NCBI GenBank assembly: GCA_045837725.1
Contig: JBEWZL010000030.1
Location: forward strand, 124,001 to 188,000
Length of the DNA stretch: 64,000 nt
Direction: 5' to 3'
Source of the DNA: Vermamoeba vermiformis
Taxonomy: Eukaryota; Tubulinea; Echinamoebida
Part shown: one piece after another, positions 36,062 through 49,400 of the stretch
How the letters are laid out: each line of letters starts with the position of its first letter
How positions within the stretch are numbered: position 1 is the first letter of the stretch
Notes under the pieces: generated by a model
Databases searched by the model: none
Seen by the model: the letters and a program-made list of their open reading frames with translations, nothing else
Told to the model about the DNA's origin: nothing
Position numbers and translations under genes: made by a program

Positions 36062-37512
36062 TTATTTTACAATGCACTGCTCAGTGAATGATTTGACGAG
36101 CTTGTCACGATCGAGATTGACACCTGTCATCGCCCAGCGGTTGACACGCGGCACATCACCCCAGGGCAAGGAGGTAGGCCGCACATCGAGTGCTGAGTGC
36201 ACTGCTTGCGCGAGACAAGGTGACTCGTGACCCTTGACTGCGAGCCTGGCCTTAGCACGCCAGACAGTGCCATTGGTGGACTGCTCGTCCTGCGCCCAGG
36301 ACCACTCACCGAGCCATGCTGCAACGACCTCTTCGCTGATCACCTCGCCAGGCACTTCAAAAGCTACTGCATTGACTTCGCGAGCTGTGTGCGACTCGTG
36401 TTTGTGGTCGTGATGATGCTCTTCAGCCTCCAACGCTTTGGCGAGTTGTGGATCTACTTCAGTCAGCCTAGCACACCGTTAGCCATGGATACTAGTGCAC
36501 CGGCACAACTACATACCGATCAAAGCTGAATGCCCCCACACTGGTGATGAGCTCTAGTGGCACTCGCGACCTCACTGACTCTAATACCGTCGCTGCAGGG
36601 TTGATGTCAGCGATGGTCTCTCTGAGGCGCGCAATATCTTCGCGCGTCAACAAATCACACTGCAAGCACGTCAGTTAATTGTGCAATGCAGTCACTCTCT
36701 CACCTTATTCAACAGCACTCTGTCTGCGAAGGCTATTTGTCTGCGCGCTTCAAAGCCTGCCTCACTCGTCAGCTCACGCTCAAAGTTCTTGCCGTCGACC
36801 ACTGTCTGACACGTGTCAATCCGAGTGCACCACTAGTCAGTACTTACAATAATGCTGTCGAGATAGATGTCACTCTCTAACTCGTCGTCAAGCCACAATG
36901 AAGCTGCAAGTGGTCCTGGATCTGATGACGGGCTTAGCCACGAAGACCTATTTAAATAAGCGACGCACCTGCTAGTCCTGTAGTCTCTATAAACACGTGC
37001 TCAAACTTCTCTTTGCTTTGCACTAACTTTTCAAGCGCTTGAACGAGTTCGGTACTGTTGTATTGATTAATAACAAGACACGCCCTTGCAATGCTTAAGC
37101 AAGCTAGCTATGAAATTTCGTACCGCACAGTACAACACACGCAACCTGTCCCAGTACATTAGCAACACGCACAATTATTGCATATCGTGCGTACCATTAG
37201 GGAGTTCCATCCACTCAGGTCCTGTCTCGCCCTTCTTTTCAAACAAAAATTTTCCTTCGCCGACAGCTGTCGATCCAACAATTGGTATCATATATCACAA
37301 TAATAATACGTCTTACTCTCTCCAAATTCGTTCAAAATTATCGCATATTTTTTCCCGTGATTTTCTGTGATCAAGTAATTGAGGAAAGTCGTCTGTCAAG
37401 TGGATCTGTCAATTCTACGCTAGTACAAAAGGCTGCGATTTATCATTACCTTGCCGGCACCAAGAAATCCAGTGAGCAATGTCACAGGTACTCGTTTGTT
37501 GTTGTCTTCCAT
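36062..37512 (-). CDS. ZNG1: Zinc-regulated GTPase metalloprotein activator (COG0523/CobW family)
   Basis: GTP-dependent metal chaperone of the CBWD/ZNG1 group, which delivers zinc to methionine aminopeptidase in animals and yeast. About eight small exons. The P-loop is VTLLTGFLGAGK in exon 1. The metal-binding CxCC motif (NGCVCCTVR) is carried on a tiny exon of about 22 bases near 37114-37137. Next come ETTGLADPGPLA, IVVVDGKNFERELTS-like residues, RQIAFADRVLLNKCDL (NKxD) and a histidine-rich stretch EAEEHHHDHKHESH before the C-terminal CobW_C domain, which ends WAMTGVNLDRDKLVKSF. The palindrome TGACACCTGTCA falls in the last exon (36118-36129) and TGACACGTGTCA in an intron (36807-36818). Confidence 0.9.
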
Positions 37513-37575
37513 TTCAAAATTGTAAACAAAAACTTACGTCACGATCCACAACAACACTGCTTAACTAAAAATTTA
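37513..37575. promoter_or_regulatory. 63-base divergent promoter, ZNG1 / SMAP-domain gene
   Basis: Only 63 bases separate the two divergent start codons, so the leaders must be very short or overlap. The stretch is AT-rich. Confidence 0.5.
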
Positions 37576-38628
37576 ATGACCGAACCAAAAGCTACAAAGG
37601 ATGATATTTCCAAGGTATTTAACCATAACCCCATTGAATGTGGCACTAAGCTAAGACCCCAGCAAATTTACTTAATTTACAATTATTAATTATTATTGAA
37701 GGATATCATCCACAATTATTGTTTATAAATATGCCATATTTTAAAATTATTGTTGGACTGTAACTCACCGAGCATATGTGCTCATAGTATTTTTTTAGAC
37801 ACCAAGTGCTTATCAGCCCAACGAAGACGATTCAAAACGACGTAAAATTGAACCAAACACAGAAGTTAAAAATGGCGAGCGAGAGAATGATGACTCAGAC
37901 AGAAATGAACGTCGCGAAGACAAATTGAAATCACGAGAAGACAAAGAGCGCACTGAAGACAGGCACAGAGACAAGTCACGTGATCACCATCGAGACCGCG
38001 ATTACGACAGAGACAGGGACCGCCGCGACAGAGATCGAGACAGGAGACGCGATGAAGATCGAGACAGAGACCGTGACTACGACCGTGACAGACGCAAAGA
38101 CAGGGACAGACGACGTGACGAAGACAGAGACAGAGATCGTGAATACAATCGCGACAGAGACCGTAATCGCAATAGAGAGCGCGATTATGACCGCGATCGA
38201 CGAGAGAGAGACAACACCAGTCGACACAGTCGCGACAGAACTGAGCGCGAGGAGAGAAAAGAGATCGCTCCTGCCGCACCACAGCCACAAGAGCAAAAAC
38301 AACAAGTGGAACAGAAGCGCAAATTGCTCTGGGCCAACAAGTCCACGAATGTAAGCCACTATCTGTCAGGTAAAATTCGTGCTAATGATCGAATCGACAG
38401 GCTAACAAAGTGAATCTTATGACATCAATGGCTGCTAGTCTCGGAGACAAGGGAGACAAGTTCTTAAAGCTGACAGGCGTCAAAAAACTCGAAGCCACTG
38501 CAAATATAACTGCGCCCGAAGTGAGCCAACCAGACATTGCGCAGAAGACAGCTGCAGTGTGGACTGATTTGGAGAAACAATATCAGCAAGGTCTGCATTA
38601 CAACCTCGAGAAGAAAGGTCTGTCGTAA
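37576..38628 (+). CDS. Arg-Asp-rich protein with a C-terminal SMAP-like domain (RSRC2-like)
   Basis: Three exons (37576-37614, 37799-38350, 38401-38628) give 272 residues. The middle, about 37920-38250, is a low-complexity run of RD, DR, DRD and RE repeats, typical of nuclear RNA-processing proteins. The C-terminal 75 residues (LLWANKSTNANKVN ... GDKFLKLTGVKKLEA ... LEKQYQQGLHYNLEKKGLS) resemble the small acidic protein domain seen at the end of RSRC2. A role in mRNA splicing or export is an inference from composition and that domain. The RD tract yields long false frames on the other strands. Confidence 0.8.
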
Positions 38629-39363
38629 ATAAATGTTCGCATAGAGATAGTCGTGTGGGAGGATCAAGGACGCCACGACAAGTGGCGAGACTTTATTACA
38701 AGGCATTCTCTTTCGACTTTTAAAGAGTCGACAACTTCGCAAGATTATACAAATGAACAATTACAAAGGGTGAAATTAACAACGGCAATAATGTTGGAAG
38801 AGGAAAGCACCAAGTAGTGCAATAACTGCTTGTTGCTCCTCTTGTGATTTTCCAGGCCACCAATGTGCCACAAGGACACGTCAAGTAGCTGGACGGACTT
38901 CCGCGCTGGTCACCGAGCAGCGAGTGCACCAATAGTGTGATGATGACATGCACTGCTCGGTACGCACGGACACCAAAAAAAGATGAGGGGTGAAGGGTAG
39001 ATGTGAGGGCAAGTGAAGGGAGGGTACTGATGTTCACACAGCCAGGCAGTGGAGACAACGATAACTGTCACGAAGCACGGCGAAGAAATGAGCAGGGAAC
39101 GAGAGAGCACGGGGTGTAGCGTCATCGACTTTACAGCAGAGGGTTGTGGTACGTGCGGCGGCCAATGTTATAATGTAAATGAAGCGTGGGTGTGCTGGTT
39201 CTCGTTGTGTTCGTTCTGCGTTGTGTTCAAACAGCTCGTCGTAACACCAAAGTGAGCGATGCAAACATAGTTGAAGTGGCCCAAGTGGGTCACTTGATGT
39301 TCGTCTCTCAAACAACATCGGTTGCTTAACGAGAGGCGAAAAAAATGGTGGTGGGAGTGGCGC
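38629..39363. other. Convergent intergenic region
   Basis: 735 bases between the stops of the SMAP-domain gene (+) and the CCT-motif gene (-). AATAAA follows the first stop at once (38628-38634). Short open frames occur on both strands, but none has codon use or similarity I can support. Part of it is probably the 3' UTR of the minus-strand gene. Confidence 0.4.
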
Positions 39364-41148
39364 CTAATCCAACATGAAGTGCACTTGTTGTTGGTGTTGG
39401 CGCACAAACTCGGGGTCTTGAAGAGCAGCTCGCCAAATAGCAGCAGTGGGCGTGGGGATCATGACTTGTCCGAGTTGGATGTATTGGTCCGGGAAGCCGG
39501 GGATTGTGTTATTATTGTTATTATTGGGGGTAATATTCATATCGCTATTGTTATTATTACATCGTGCATTATTGTTGGTATTGACATTGTTATTTACAGC
39601 ATTTGTAGGATATGGCACAGTGAATTGAGGAGTTGTCTTGCGAAGTTCAAGCTTCTCTTTTGAGGGTGAAGAGCCGAGACCATTGGAATCGATGAGCAGA
39701 TTTGGGTTCTCGGCAATAAACTTGGCGATTTCCTCTTGGCGCATTTGCCAGTTCTTTTGCGCTTCCATGTACTCGCGCTTAGAAATTTCGACCCAACTGG
39801 GAGGATCAAGACTCTTCTTGAGTTCAATCTTGTTGAAGTCAATCTTCTCAGCAAATGCGGGGATCATTGTGTTGCGAGGCCAAGGGGGGTTGTATATCTC
39901 GCTTGGAGGTCCACCAAGTTTCTTCTTGTGTGAGTGTTCGTTGTCGTCTTCGATCTCGATCACATTCTGAGGGATTTGTGAGATTTGAGGGGAGTGTACC
40001 TCCATAGAGCTGAGAGGTGTTTGTGGTTCTGAGGACATTGACAACGGTGTTTGAGGCGGAGTACGCGACTCGAGGATCCGTAACATCTGCTCCAAACGCT
40101 GTCGCTTTTCATTGATGCTTTCTTGGTTATCCATAACGGGCAACCCTTGCAACATCATCAATCTCATCTGTTGCTCTTCGTTGACAATCTGTTGTTGCAA
40201 CAATTGTACTTGAAGCTCGATCATTGTTCGTTCTTTGTTGCCAAGATCTTCACGCAACTTCTGACACTCGCTTTCACTGAGAGCAAGCTTGTTCATGAGG
40301 TCTTGAAACGAAGGTTAATAAATGTCGCACATCACAGCCAAACTAGACAAGGAGATTTCAAAAGATATTTTGCGATCGAAACTTGCGATCAAAATGTGAC
40401 CGTTGTTAAAATTAAGTAAAAAGATTTTTTATAACACCCTGACATTCGCACGATTATGTGGGAGATACGATAATCGTTAGTAGGTGAAAAGGAAACAAAT
40501 AAACATGATAAGAGAAAAATTAAATATTTTTCCTTTCTTACCAGATGTTACACGGCGAGAGATTTTGCCAGGGAGAAAGTGTCCGTGAGCGTCTCTTGGA
40601 CGAGCATTAGCCACTCGACTTTTATCTTGGTCGACAGGGCGATTGAAATTGCGCTTTTGTCTCTTCAATCTGTATTTCTGAAGCTTTGATTCTCTGATAG
40701 CAGCAGGTGAGATAGTGAGTTCTATTGGTTGCTGAGGTGTTTGTGGTTCGATAGTAGGGATAGGAGCCGCAGCTTGAGGTAGAGGCGGTCTTTGAGATGG
40801 GGGTAAGTGAGGTGATGTAGGTCGTGCTTGGGGTTGTTGCACGACTTGCGAGATTATTTGCTGATTTAAAGAGGTATTCTGTAACAGCGTTTGTACATGT
40901 CTTTCAATATAGGGTGTTAGGAGCTGAGCGTAAACTTGTTTTAGGAGATTAGGGTCAACGGGTTGTTGAACTGCTGGGTTTTGGGCTATAATATCTGCTT
41001 GTGGTTGGAATCCAGCTGGAGGATTTGATGTTGGAAGTTCGAATGATAGTTCTCCAATAGGATCTAAATCTTGACCGAGGATATCTACGGTATCTGGGTT
41101 GAATAATTCTTGATCGAAAGCCAACACATTATTGTGAAAAAAAGACAT
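39364..41148 (-). CDS. Gln/Pro/Asn-rich protein with a CCT (CONSTANS-like) motif
   Basis: Two exons (41148-40542 and 40301-39364) join in frame to 514 residues. The N-terminal part is acidic then Gln/Pro-rich. Around residues 150-190 lies RESKLQKYRLKRQKRNFNRP followed by SRVANARPRDAHGHFLPGK, which has the spacing of the CCT motif of plant CONSTANS proteins (KYRxKRxxRxFxxxxxxxSR...RPRxxGxF), a basic motif linked to DNA or NF-Y binding. Exon 2 opens with a coiled coil (ALSESECQKLREDLGNKERT), then short Pro-rich tracts, a conserved-looking DPPSWVEISKREYMEAQKNW segment and Asn homopolymers. A transcriptional role is inferred; the motif match is by eye. Confidence 0.75.
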
Positions 41149-41353
41149 AATACAAAAATAAATAAGGGTAAAAATAAGGGTATTGTTGGGTTAAGGAACG
41201 GCCGCACAAAAATTTAAAAGTTCATTTTCGGTTCGTGTAGGCTGAACTGCCTCCCAAAGGAAAAATTCAAGGGAGGAAATTATTATTGCGGCCGATAATT
41301 TCCGCGATTTTACGAGAAGGGCATTAGCATGCTAAGACTAAAATTAACATGTT

Positions 41354-43105
41354 TTATTGCAAAAATACAACCATTGACCCAATAATACGCTTTGATACTG
41401 CCTGGTCCTGCAGCAAAAACGTTAGTATGAGATCTGGCGTACTAATGCGCTCCGAGCAGTTTACCTTGGTGTCTCTGTACATGAACCCATATGAGGGTGC
41501 TTGGCGCAATGATCCGCGTCGACTATACATGATAGCAAGGCTGAGCATACACAGGTGAGTTGTTTATCGATTAAACAAGACTGCTGGGTACGTACCAATT
41601 TACCTCGCCTGGTTGCGCTTGAACGAAGAGTTTCCGGTGCGTGTTGTGTCACCTACAAAACTAGATGAGCGTGAAAACTCATTTTTGTTATTTCGACTTC
41701 ACTCGATTCACTTACCATCATTGCTGGTACGCGACGAAGTCAGCGGTGCGGCAGTGGCTGAGTTCTGTCGGACCATCTGTACAACGATTAGTTCTATGTA
41801 ATCATTGCAATGAGACTGCTACTCACCTTATCAGTGTTGTCTTCGTGCTTGCTGTTGCTGTACCAGTCCCAGACATAGTCGTATTGGAAGTTGTTGCGAT
41901 AGAACAAGTCGCGGAACAACTTGCGCAAGTACTTGTAATCAGGCTTCTCTTCAAACTTGAGCGAGCGACAGTACTGAATGTACTTGATGAACTCTTCGGG
42001 CACTCCGTCACACAGCACGTAGACATCGGTGCGCAACTTCTTGTCGGTGATGCGCTGATACTTTTGCGACTTGGTGTTAGCTTGCAGTCCTTGCCAGGGC
42101 AGTTGACCCTTGATGAAATACATCAACACGTAGCCCAAGGACTCTAAGTCATCTCTGCGCGACTGTTCAATGCCCAAGTGCGTGTTGATTGAGGCATAAC
42201 GAGCAGTACCGGTTAGTTGTTTGTTCTCTCTGTAAGGTATATGTTGCTGTCATACTGGTCAGTACGTAGTCATGTTAAGATCGTGAATTCGTCTCTTACA
42301 AAAGTGCGGGAATCACGGAACTTCTTAGCGAGACCGAAGTCAATCAAGTGCACTCGATTGCGATGTCTGCCAACACCCATCAGAAAATTGTCCGGCTTTA
42401 CGTCGCGATGAACAAAGTTGCGGTTGTGTACGAACTCCAAGCGTCGGATCTGCCAAAAAAGAACTTGTTAAAAACCTCATGTAGAGATTGGATCAACGAC
42501 TTGTGCGTACCAATTGATCGGCTAACATCAACACAGTCTTCAAACTGAACTTGCGATTGCAAAAATTGAACAGATCTTCCAGACTAGGGCCTAACATGTC
42601 CATAATCATAACGTTGTAATCCCCTTCAGTATTGAAATAACGGACATTCGGTAATCCGACTAGGCAAGTTAATGTTATTTTGGTTCACAACATTATATAT
42701 AGAATCATTACCTGACCCGCCGAGTATCTTGTACAGTTTAGATTCGTAAAGTAATTGCGGATGTTTCGTTTTTGTTGGTTCCTAAAAATAGTTAGCTGGA
42801 TTCCGCGCAATAATATTAATAATTGATCTATCACTTACCAATTTTATAGCTACTTCTTCATTTGTAACGGTATGTTGGCCTGAAAAAAAATTTGAATATT
42901 GAGCAAAATAAATTTACAAAATATCAGCTAGTTACTTTATGAGATAATTTACAACTTGAGGTGCTATTATTATATGATTGAAAGAGGATATTTAAAATTC
43001 ATAACCAAATTAATTAACGAGGTGGTTACCTTGATAGATGTCGCCAAACGAACCACTACCAATCTTTTTGATTAATTTGAATTTCTGTCCGACTCTAATG
43101 TCCAT
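41354..43105 (-). CDS. Casein kinase 1
   Basis: Serine/threonine kinase of the CK1 alpha/delta type. About nine exons. From ATG 43103-43105: [20 protein letters not shown] with glycine-rich loop [15 protein letters not shown] lysine, [20 protein letters not shown], catalytic loop [24 protein letters not shown] (DFG), the CK1-specific [14 protein letters not shown], and [16 protein letters not shown] in place of the APE region. The C-terminal tail after YDYVWDWYS is short, Ser/Thr/Arg-rich and spread over four small exons; in-frame splicing ends it at [18 protein letters not shown]. No Cys-Cys palmitoylation end is present. It is tandem to the CCT-motif gene and divergent from MOT1. Confidence 0.9.
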
Positions 43106-43480
43106 TGATAATTGATAGCGCTTGCTAATTAACGATGATTTGGTCGGTCAATTCAGGCTCAGATGCGTCAACAATTGGTTCAACCTAGCCTACGTGAATT
43201 CGGTGATCTCTATATGCCTGATCACCTTAGGTTTGCTTTATTGAGCTTGCAAAGTAGACTGAACTATTTTTACAGCAACACAAAGAGGTGGCTCTGGTCC
43301 CACAACAAATTCTGCAGGCAAACTACTGGTGCGCTGCTCCTACACGAAACGAAATGCATAAATATGTAACTATCGGCCTGTATTTTCTTTGTCTATTCAT
43401 AACCTTTGACTCTTCATTTCTTTAGCTTACGAAGTTAGCGTTATTAGACAGGTCATTCTGTTGTCAGATTCCAGATCTAG
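43106..43480. promoter_or_regulatory. Divergent region between CK1 and MOT1 with a 7-bp hairpin
   Basis: 375 bases between two divergent starts. GGTGATC at 43202-43208 pairs with GATCACC at 43220-43226 around an 11-base loop. No coding exon is supported; one 68-codon open frame here shows no recognisable motif. Confidence 0.4.
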
Positions 43481-46400
43481 ATGGATTCACGGCTAGACAG
43501 GCTTTTTAGCTTGTTGGATTGTATCCTTTAATTATTGCAATTTTTCGCCTGATTTTTAATGGCGGTATTTTTGTTTTGGCAGAGATCAAGAATAATTAAC
43601 TTTTCAGATTGGCAAAAAGTGGTAAATTACTGCCTGGCGTCTGATTACATTTATGCATAATAATCTATTTACTAAAATTACCAATAACACCCCTTAACTC
43701 TCGATCGAAGCCGGTACAACAGCGGTAACCAGAAAAGCAGCAGCACAACAAATAGGAGAAATTCAAAAGTATCACCCGTACACGCTGTACAATCTCTTAG
43801 AACGGGTACGTAACGCGCTTGTGGTGCTGCAGTGCTTAGGACTGACAATTGACAGGCGCGTATCTTCTTGCACAACAAAAACTGGGACACACGTGCAGCG
43901 GCAGGCGAGGCTATTGAATGCATTGCCAACAATGTGCCGCTGTGGCGTCCATCGACTGAAGGTGAGTGCACGCGTACGAGTAGTGCCGAGGAGTGCTAAT
44001 CAATGCGTGTGACAGCAAGTGCCATGAAAGAGGCCGAGAAGAAAGAAGAGGGCGAAGAACAGAGTCTGTTCAACTTTGCAGACTTTGATATTGAGAAGGT
44101 GATGAAGCGCGGGGCTGTGCTCGTGGCCTCTGGTGGACAGGTGCGTGCAGTGTGACACCTGTCGTGGCACTCACTGACATGTTGGCAACAGGAATTCGAT
44201 GACGACGAGGCAGTGGATGACAAGACACGACTGGCCAATCAGCGCAAGCAATTGAAACAAAAGTTGGGCTTCACAGCACAGTTCAGCGAAGACGGACTGG
44301 TGGAGGACGATGATCTGATCGCCATGAAGAGCAAAGAGGAGATCGATCGACAGCGCCGCGAAGAAGAAGAGGCCAAGCGCAAGGCAGAGGAGATGCAGGC
44401 AGAGATGCAGCTCAAGGGACTGAGTGCTCGACAGCGCATTCAGGCCAAGAGAAAGCTGCGTCAGTCGGGCAAGGGTGAGCCAGATCCCAGTCGCAAGAAA
44501 CAGAAGACTGAAGACACGAGTGGTACGTGCGCAGGTGTGTGACTAGCAGCGGTGTACTGACGCGCGTGCAGACAAGAAGAAGCTGAAGACCGTAGTGACC
44601 GCACAGCCCTCCACGAGTGACAAGGTGGTGGTCGAGTCCGTGGTGGACACTGAGCGCACCTTTGACGATGAGAGCGAGTGGCCTCTGGAACGCTTCTGTG
44701 CCGAGCTGTTTGTGGACCTGTTCGAGTACGTACGCGGTGTGTGCCGTACATTTGACACTAACTTCTCGTGCAGCACGCGGTGGGAGGTCAGACACGGTGC
44801 TGCGATTGGTCTGCGCAGTGTGTTGAAGCGACACATCAATTCAGCGGGCAGACGAGGTACGTGAGACTAATGGCCATTGATAGGACTAATGTCTCGTCGC
44901 AGCGGAGACCAATCTCGAGGATCAGATGCGCGATCACTTGAAGTGGCGCGAGGATGCCACCATTCGCTGCTTGTGCGTGCTGGCACTGGATCGATTCAAC
45001 GACTTTTTGACGGACCGTGCGGTGGCACCAGTGCGCGAGACAGTCGCGCAAGTGCTGGCCATGCTGCTGCGGCACGTGGAGAAAGAAGAGAAGACGGAGA
45101 TCAAGTACGAGACCAAAGTGAAGCACGAGGAGAGCGGCGAGCACATGTGGACCGACAAACAGGTCTACGGGCCTGTCGTCCAGCTCGTGCAGAACACACT
45201 CCAATCGCTCTACGTGCTCACTAACCGCGCCACGTGGGAGGAGCGATTGAGTGGCTTCTTGGGCATCAAGTACTTGATGGCAACGCGCCACGACCTCGTG
45301 CACGAATTGTTGCCACTCGTGCTGCCTGCTGTCATTCAGGGGTGAGTGTTTGCAACTATTTACCGCGACAGTATTGTGCTGACACGTGTCACCAGCATTC
45401 AGGACAAAGAGGACGATGTGCGCATGGTGGCAGCAGAGGCCCTCGTGCCACTGATCAGCACCATCAGCGATCGATCGAGTGACGCAGAGATCAGTGCGCT
45501 GCTCGCCATTCTCTGGAACACCTTGCTCGATCTCGACGACTTGACTGCCTCCACCAGCAGTGTCATGACGCTGTTAGGTAACACTGTCCCTATCACACTC
45601 GCACCCCTCACTCACTCACTCTTCGTGCAGCGGAGTTCTATTCCATACCGCGTGTAGCCGCCATGCAGCCCGCGCAGCTCGGCACGCTCGATCAGCTGGT
45701 GCCACGACTGTGGCCCTTCTTCCGACACAACGTGCAGTCCGTGCGCAAGTGTGCGCTGCAGACCCTGGACAAGCTGCTGTCACTCAATCAAGAGGCGTGG
45801 AGTACCTGGGTGCCGCAGCTGTTGAGCGAGACACTGCAGATCTTGTATCAGAATGTGCTGCTGGAGCCGAGCGAGGACTTGGTGCGTGACTCGCAGCAGG
45901 TGTGGCAGAGGATACTCGAGCGCATTGATCCGCAGCTCGGTGTCAGTGCCACGCACGCACTGCTCGGCACGTGGTTCAAGCTGTTGTGCACACCCCGTGG
46001 CGTGCCGTTTGATCGCAGTGTCATGTTGATTGTCGAGCACCCCTCGCACAAGCAGCACAACGGCGCGGGGACCAATCAGAACAGCGCACAGCCCTCGCAA
46101 CAGGCGGGTGTGATTGACAACATCGAGGCCAGCACTGCTATTCGTGTAGCTGCAGCGAGGACCATGGCACACCTGATGAAGCTCTACTGTCACACCGAGG
46201 TAAGGCGACACTAGTGCCATATAAATGAGTACTCATCTTGGTGCAGCACGCGCCTGTGTACATCAATGTGGTGCTCGAACAGCTCAAAGCCAATGCCGCG
46301 AGCAAGCGACTGAGTTTGGCGATATTGATCGCTGAGTGGACGCAGCTCGTCACTGAGACCGCACGTGATCAGTTCCCTGCCACTGTGCGCGATCAGCTGC

Positions 46401-49400
46401 TCGACCTGCTGGCGGTGCGCAATGACAGCACACTGTACTACGACGAGGTGTTGGGACTGCTCACACATCTCAGCAACGACTGTCGCGTGCTCGTCAAGAG
46501 CTTTCAGAACATTGGCGTGCCCGTGCAGAGTCCGATCGATCTCTCGCCCACCTCGCTCATCTCCGTGGAGCTCGCTGCCTCCCTCGCGACTGCGTGGTAC
46601 GAGCAACAGATTGCACTCGTCACCGATCAGTCGGCTGCAGTCAAGGGACAGCCCACGGTGCGCGACAAGTTGGAGGCACGACGCAAGCGACTGATCACCA
46701 CCATGGGACACTTGGAGAGCGTGCAGACTGAGCTGCACATCTCTGTGCTGGCCTCACTCGCAGCTGCAGTCATTGCACTCGCACAACTGCCGCCCAAGCT
46801 GAATGCCATCATCAATCCACTCATGAAGAGCATCAAGGTAAGCAGCACAGGTGTGCGTAGTATTGCAGCACTCACCTCGCACAGACCGAACAAGAAGCAC
46901 CGCTGCAGCAACGATCAGGCCGCGCACTGGCACAGCTCATGTTGTTGAGTTCACGCCGCGAGCCCAATCCCAACACGATGATCACGCAGAATGTGATCAA
47001 AGCTCTGTGCGCGGAGGGACATCACAAGCTCGCTGCTCTCACGCGCGCTGCAGCCCCCGCAGCGAGTGTCACCGAGAGTGAGGACGGCGACGAGAAGAAG
47101 AAGCGTGGCCGCAAGAAAGAGAGCAGCGAAGTCAAGCCCGATGAGGACAATGCAGCTGTCAAAGAGGCGCGCTTGAGTGTGCGCGGTGCTCAATACACGC
47201 TGCAGGCCCTGGCAGAGGTGTTCCGCGGCACTCTGTTCGCGAGTCTGACGCGGCTGTGGGAACTGATCAGCGCGCCCTTCAAGAGTGCACTGATGAGTGC
47301 GCAGATCAGCACTGACCTCGATCAGCAGCTGATTGACGCGCTGCACGTGATCAGCACCGTGATTGGTCACGTGGATCAGTCGCTGTGGAGCGAGATCACG
47401 GAGCTGATGAAGATGATGATACAACTCATTCCCAAGCTGAGTGCCGAGACACGTGAACTGAATGCTGTCGCACTGGCACACATCTGTCACGTGCTCGGTG
47501 TGGAGGCCATGAAGATTGTGCTCGATCAGCTCGTGCCACTCTTGCAGCACCAGACCAATATCGACGCCAGATTGGGTGCTGCCGTTGCATTGCATCGTAA
47601 GTTGCCTAATTAGGCTATTTTGTGCCATCACGTGACTGACAATGTGCCACCAGACATCATCGATCGCCTCGGCTTCGACATAGTGCCGTACGTGATCTTC
47701 TTGATCATTCCTATCATGGGCCGCATGAGTGATCAGAGCATACAAGTGCGCAAGACAGTCACGTTCAGCTTCGCCACGCTCATTCGACTCATGCCCCTCG
47801 AGCGCGGCATACCAGATCCGCAGGGCTTCAGCGAGGAGTTGATCAAGCAGAAGCAGAAGGAGCGCCACTTCTTGGAACAGCTGCTCGATGGCAACAAGCT
47901 GGACAACTACGACCTGCCCATCAAGATCAACGGTGAACTGCGCCAGTACCAGCAGGAGGGTGTGAATTGGATGGCCTTCCTCAACAAGTACAACCTGCAC
48001 GGCATATTGTGCGACGACATGGGACTCGGCAAGACACTGCAAGCCATCTGCATCCTCGCCAGCGACGACATTGAGCGGCGGCGTCGGTACCGCGAGACCC
48101 CGAGTCCCGAGTGCATTCCCCTGCCCTCGCTGGTGATCTGTCCGCCCACGCTGATTGGTCACTGGGAGGACGAAGTGCTGCGGTTCTGCGGTCCCGGCAC
48201 CAAGACGCTGCAGTACCTCGGTCCCCCTGCTGAGCGTGCACGACTGCGCAGCATCTTCAACGAGCACCAGTTCATCATCATGTCGTACGACATTGTGCGC
48301 AACGACATTGACACCTTGGAGAAGCTGCAGTTCAACTACGCGGTGCTGGACGAGGGGCACATCATCAAGAACGCCAAGACCAAGATCACACAGGCAGTCA
48401 AGCGTATCCGCGCCCATCACCGCCTCATTCTCTCGGGCACACCGATTCAGAACAACGTGCTCGAGCTCTGGTCGCTGTTTGACTTCTTGATGCCAGGCTT
48501 CCTCGGCGATGAGAAGCAGTTCAACGACCTCTATTCCAAGCCCATTCTAGCCTCGCGCGATGCCAAGGCCTCGTCCAAGGAGCAAGAGGCCGGTGAACTG
48601 GCCCTCGAAGCACTGCATCGTCAAGTACTGCCCTTCGTGCTGCGGCGCGTCAAAGAAGATGTGCTGCACGATCTGCCGCCCAAGATCATTCAGGACTATC
48701 ACTGCGAGCTCAGTCCGCTGCAGGTAAGTGTGATGCGTGGCACTGCTGGCACCTGGCACTCACGCACCCCATGTAGGCACGCTTGTACGAAGACTTCTCC
48801 AAGACGGGCATGAAGCGCGAAGTGGAAGGTGAGATCAAGCACGATGCGGAGAGCGGTCAGGCGGAGAAGAGCAATCACATCTTCCAAGCGCTGCAATATC
48901 TGCGCAAGTTGTGCAGTCATCCGTGTCTGGTGCTCGACGAGAATCACCCCGAGTACCCGCAACTCACGCACGAGCTGCAGCAGTCGGGCTCGCATCTGCA
49001 CGACATTCAACACGCACCCAAACTGCTCGCCCTCAAGTACGTGCCTCTATGTCATGCGTGATTGTAGCGCTATCAGTACTGACCGCGCACTAGGGAACTG
49101 CTGCACGAGTGTGGCATTGGTGTGACGAGCAAGACAGCGCACGACAAGACCGAGCTCGTGGAGTCGGTGGTGTGTCAACATCGCGTGCTCATCTTCTGTC
49201 AGATGAAGACCATGCTCGACATTATCGAACAGGATCTCTTCAAGGCACACATGCCCACCGTCACCTACATGCGCTTGGACGGCACGGTGCCCACCAATCA
49301 GCGCACGCAGCTCGTGTCGCGCTTCAACAACGACATCTCCATCGACTGCATGCTGCTCACCACCGCCGTGGGTGGGTTGGGCCTCAATTTGCAGACTGCA

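Noticed and set aside
37866-38359. Cys/Leu-rich and Ile/Val/Ser-rich frames in the region 37866-38359
   Set aside because: They are other-frame readings of the Arg-Asp repeat of the SMAP-domain gene.
46951-48420. 489-codon minus-strand frame opposite MOT1
   Set aside because: The plus strand has the Snf2 helicase motifs here. The minus frame is His/Val/Gln-rich nonsense typical of a shadow of GC-rich coding.
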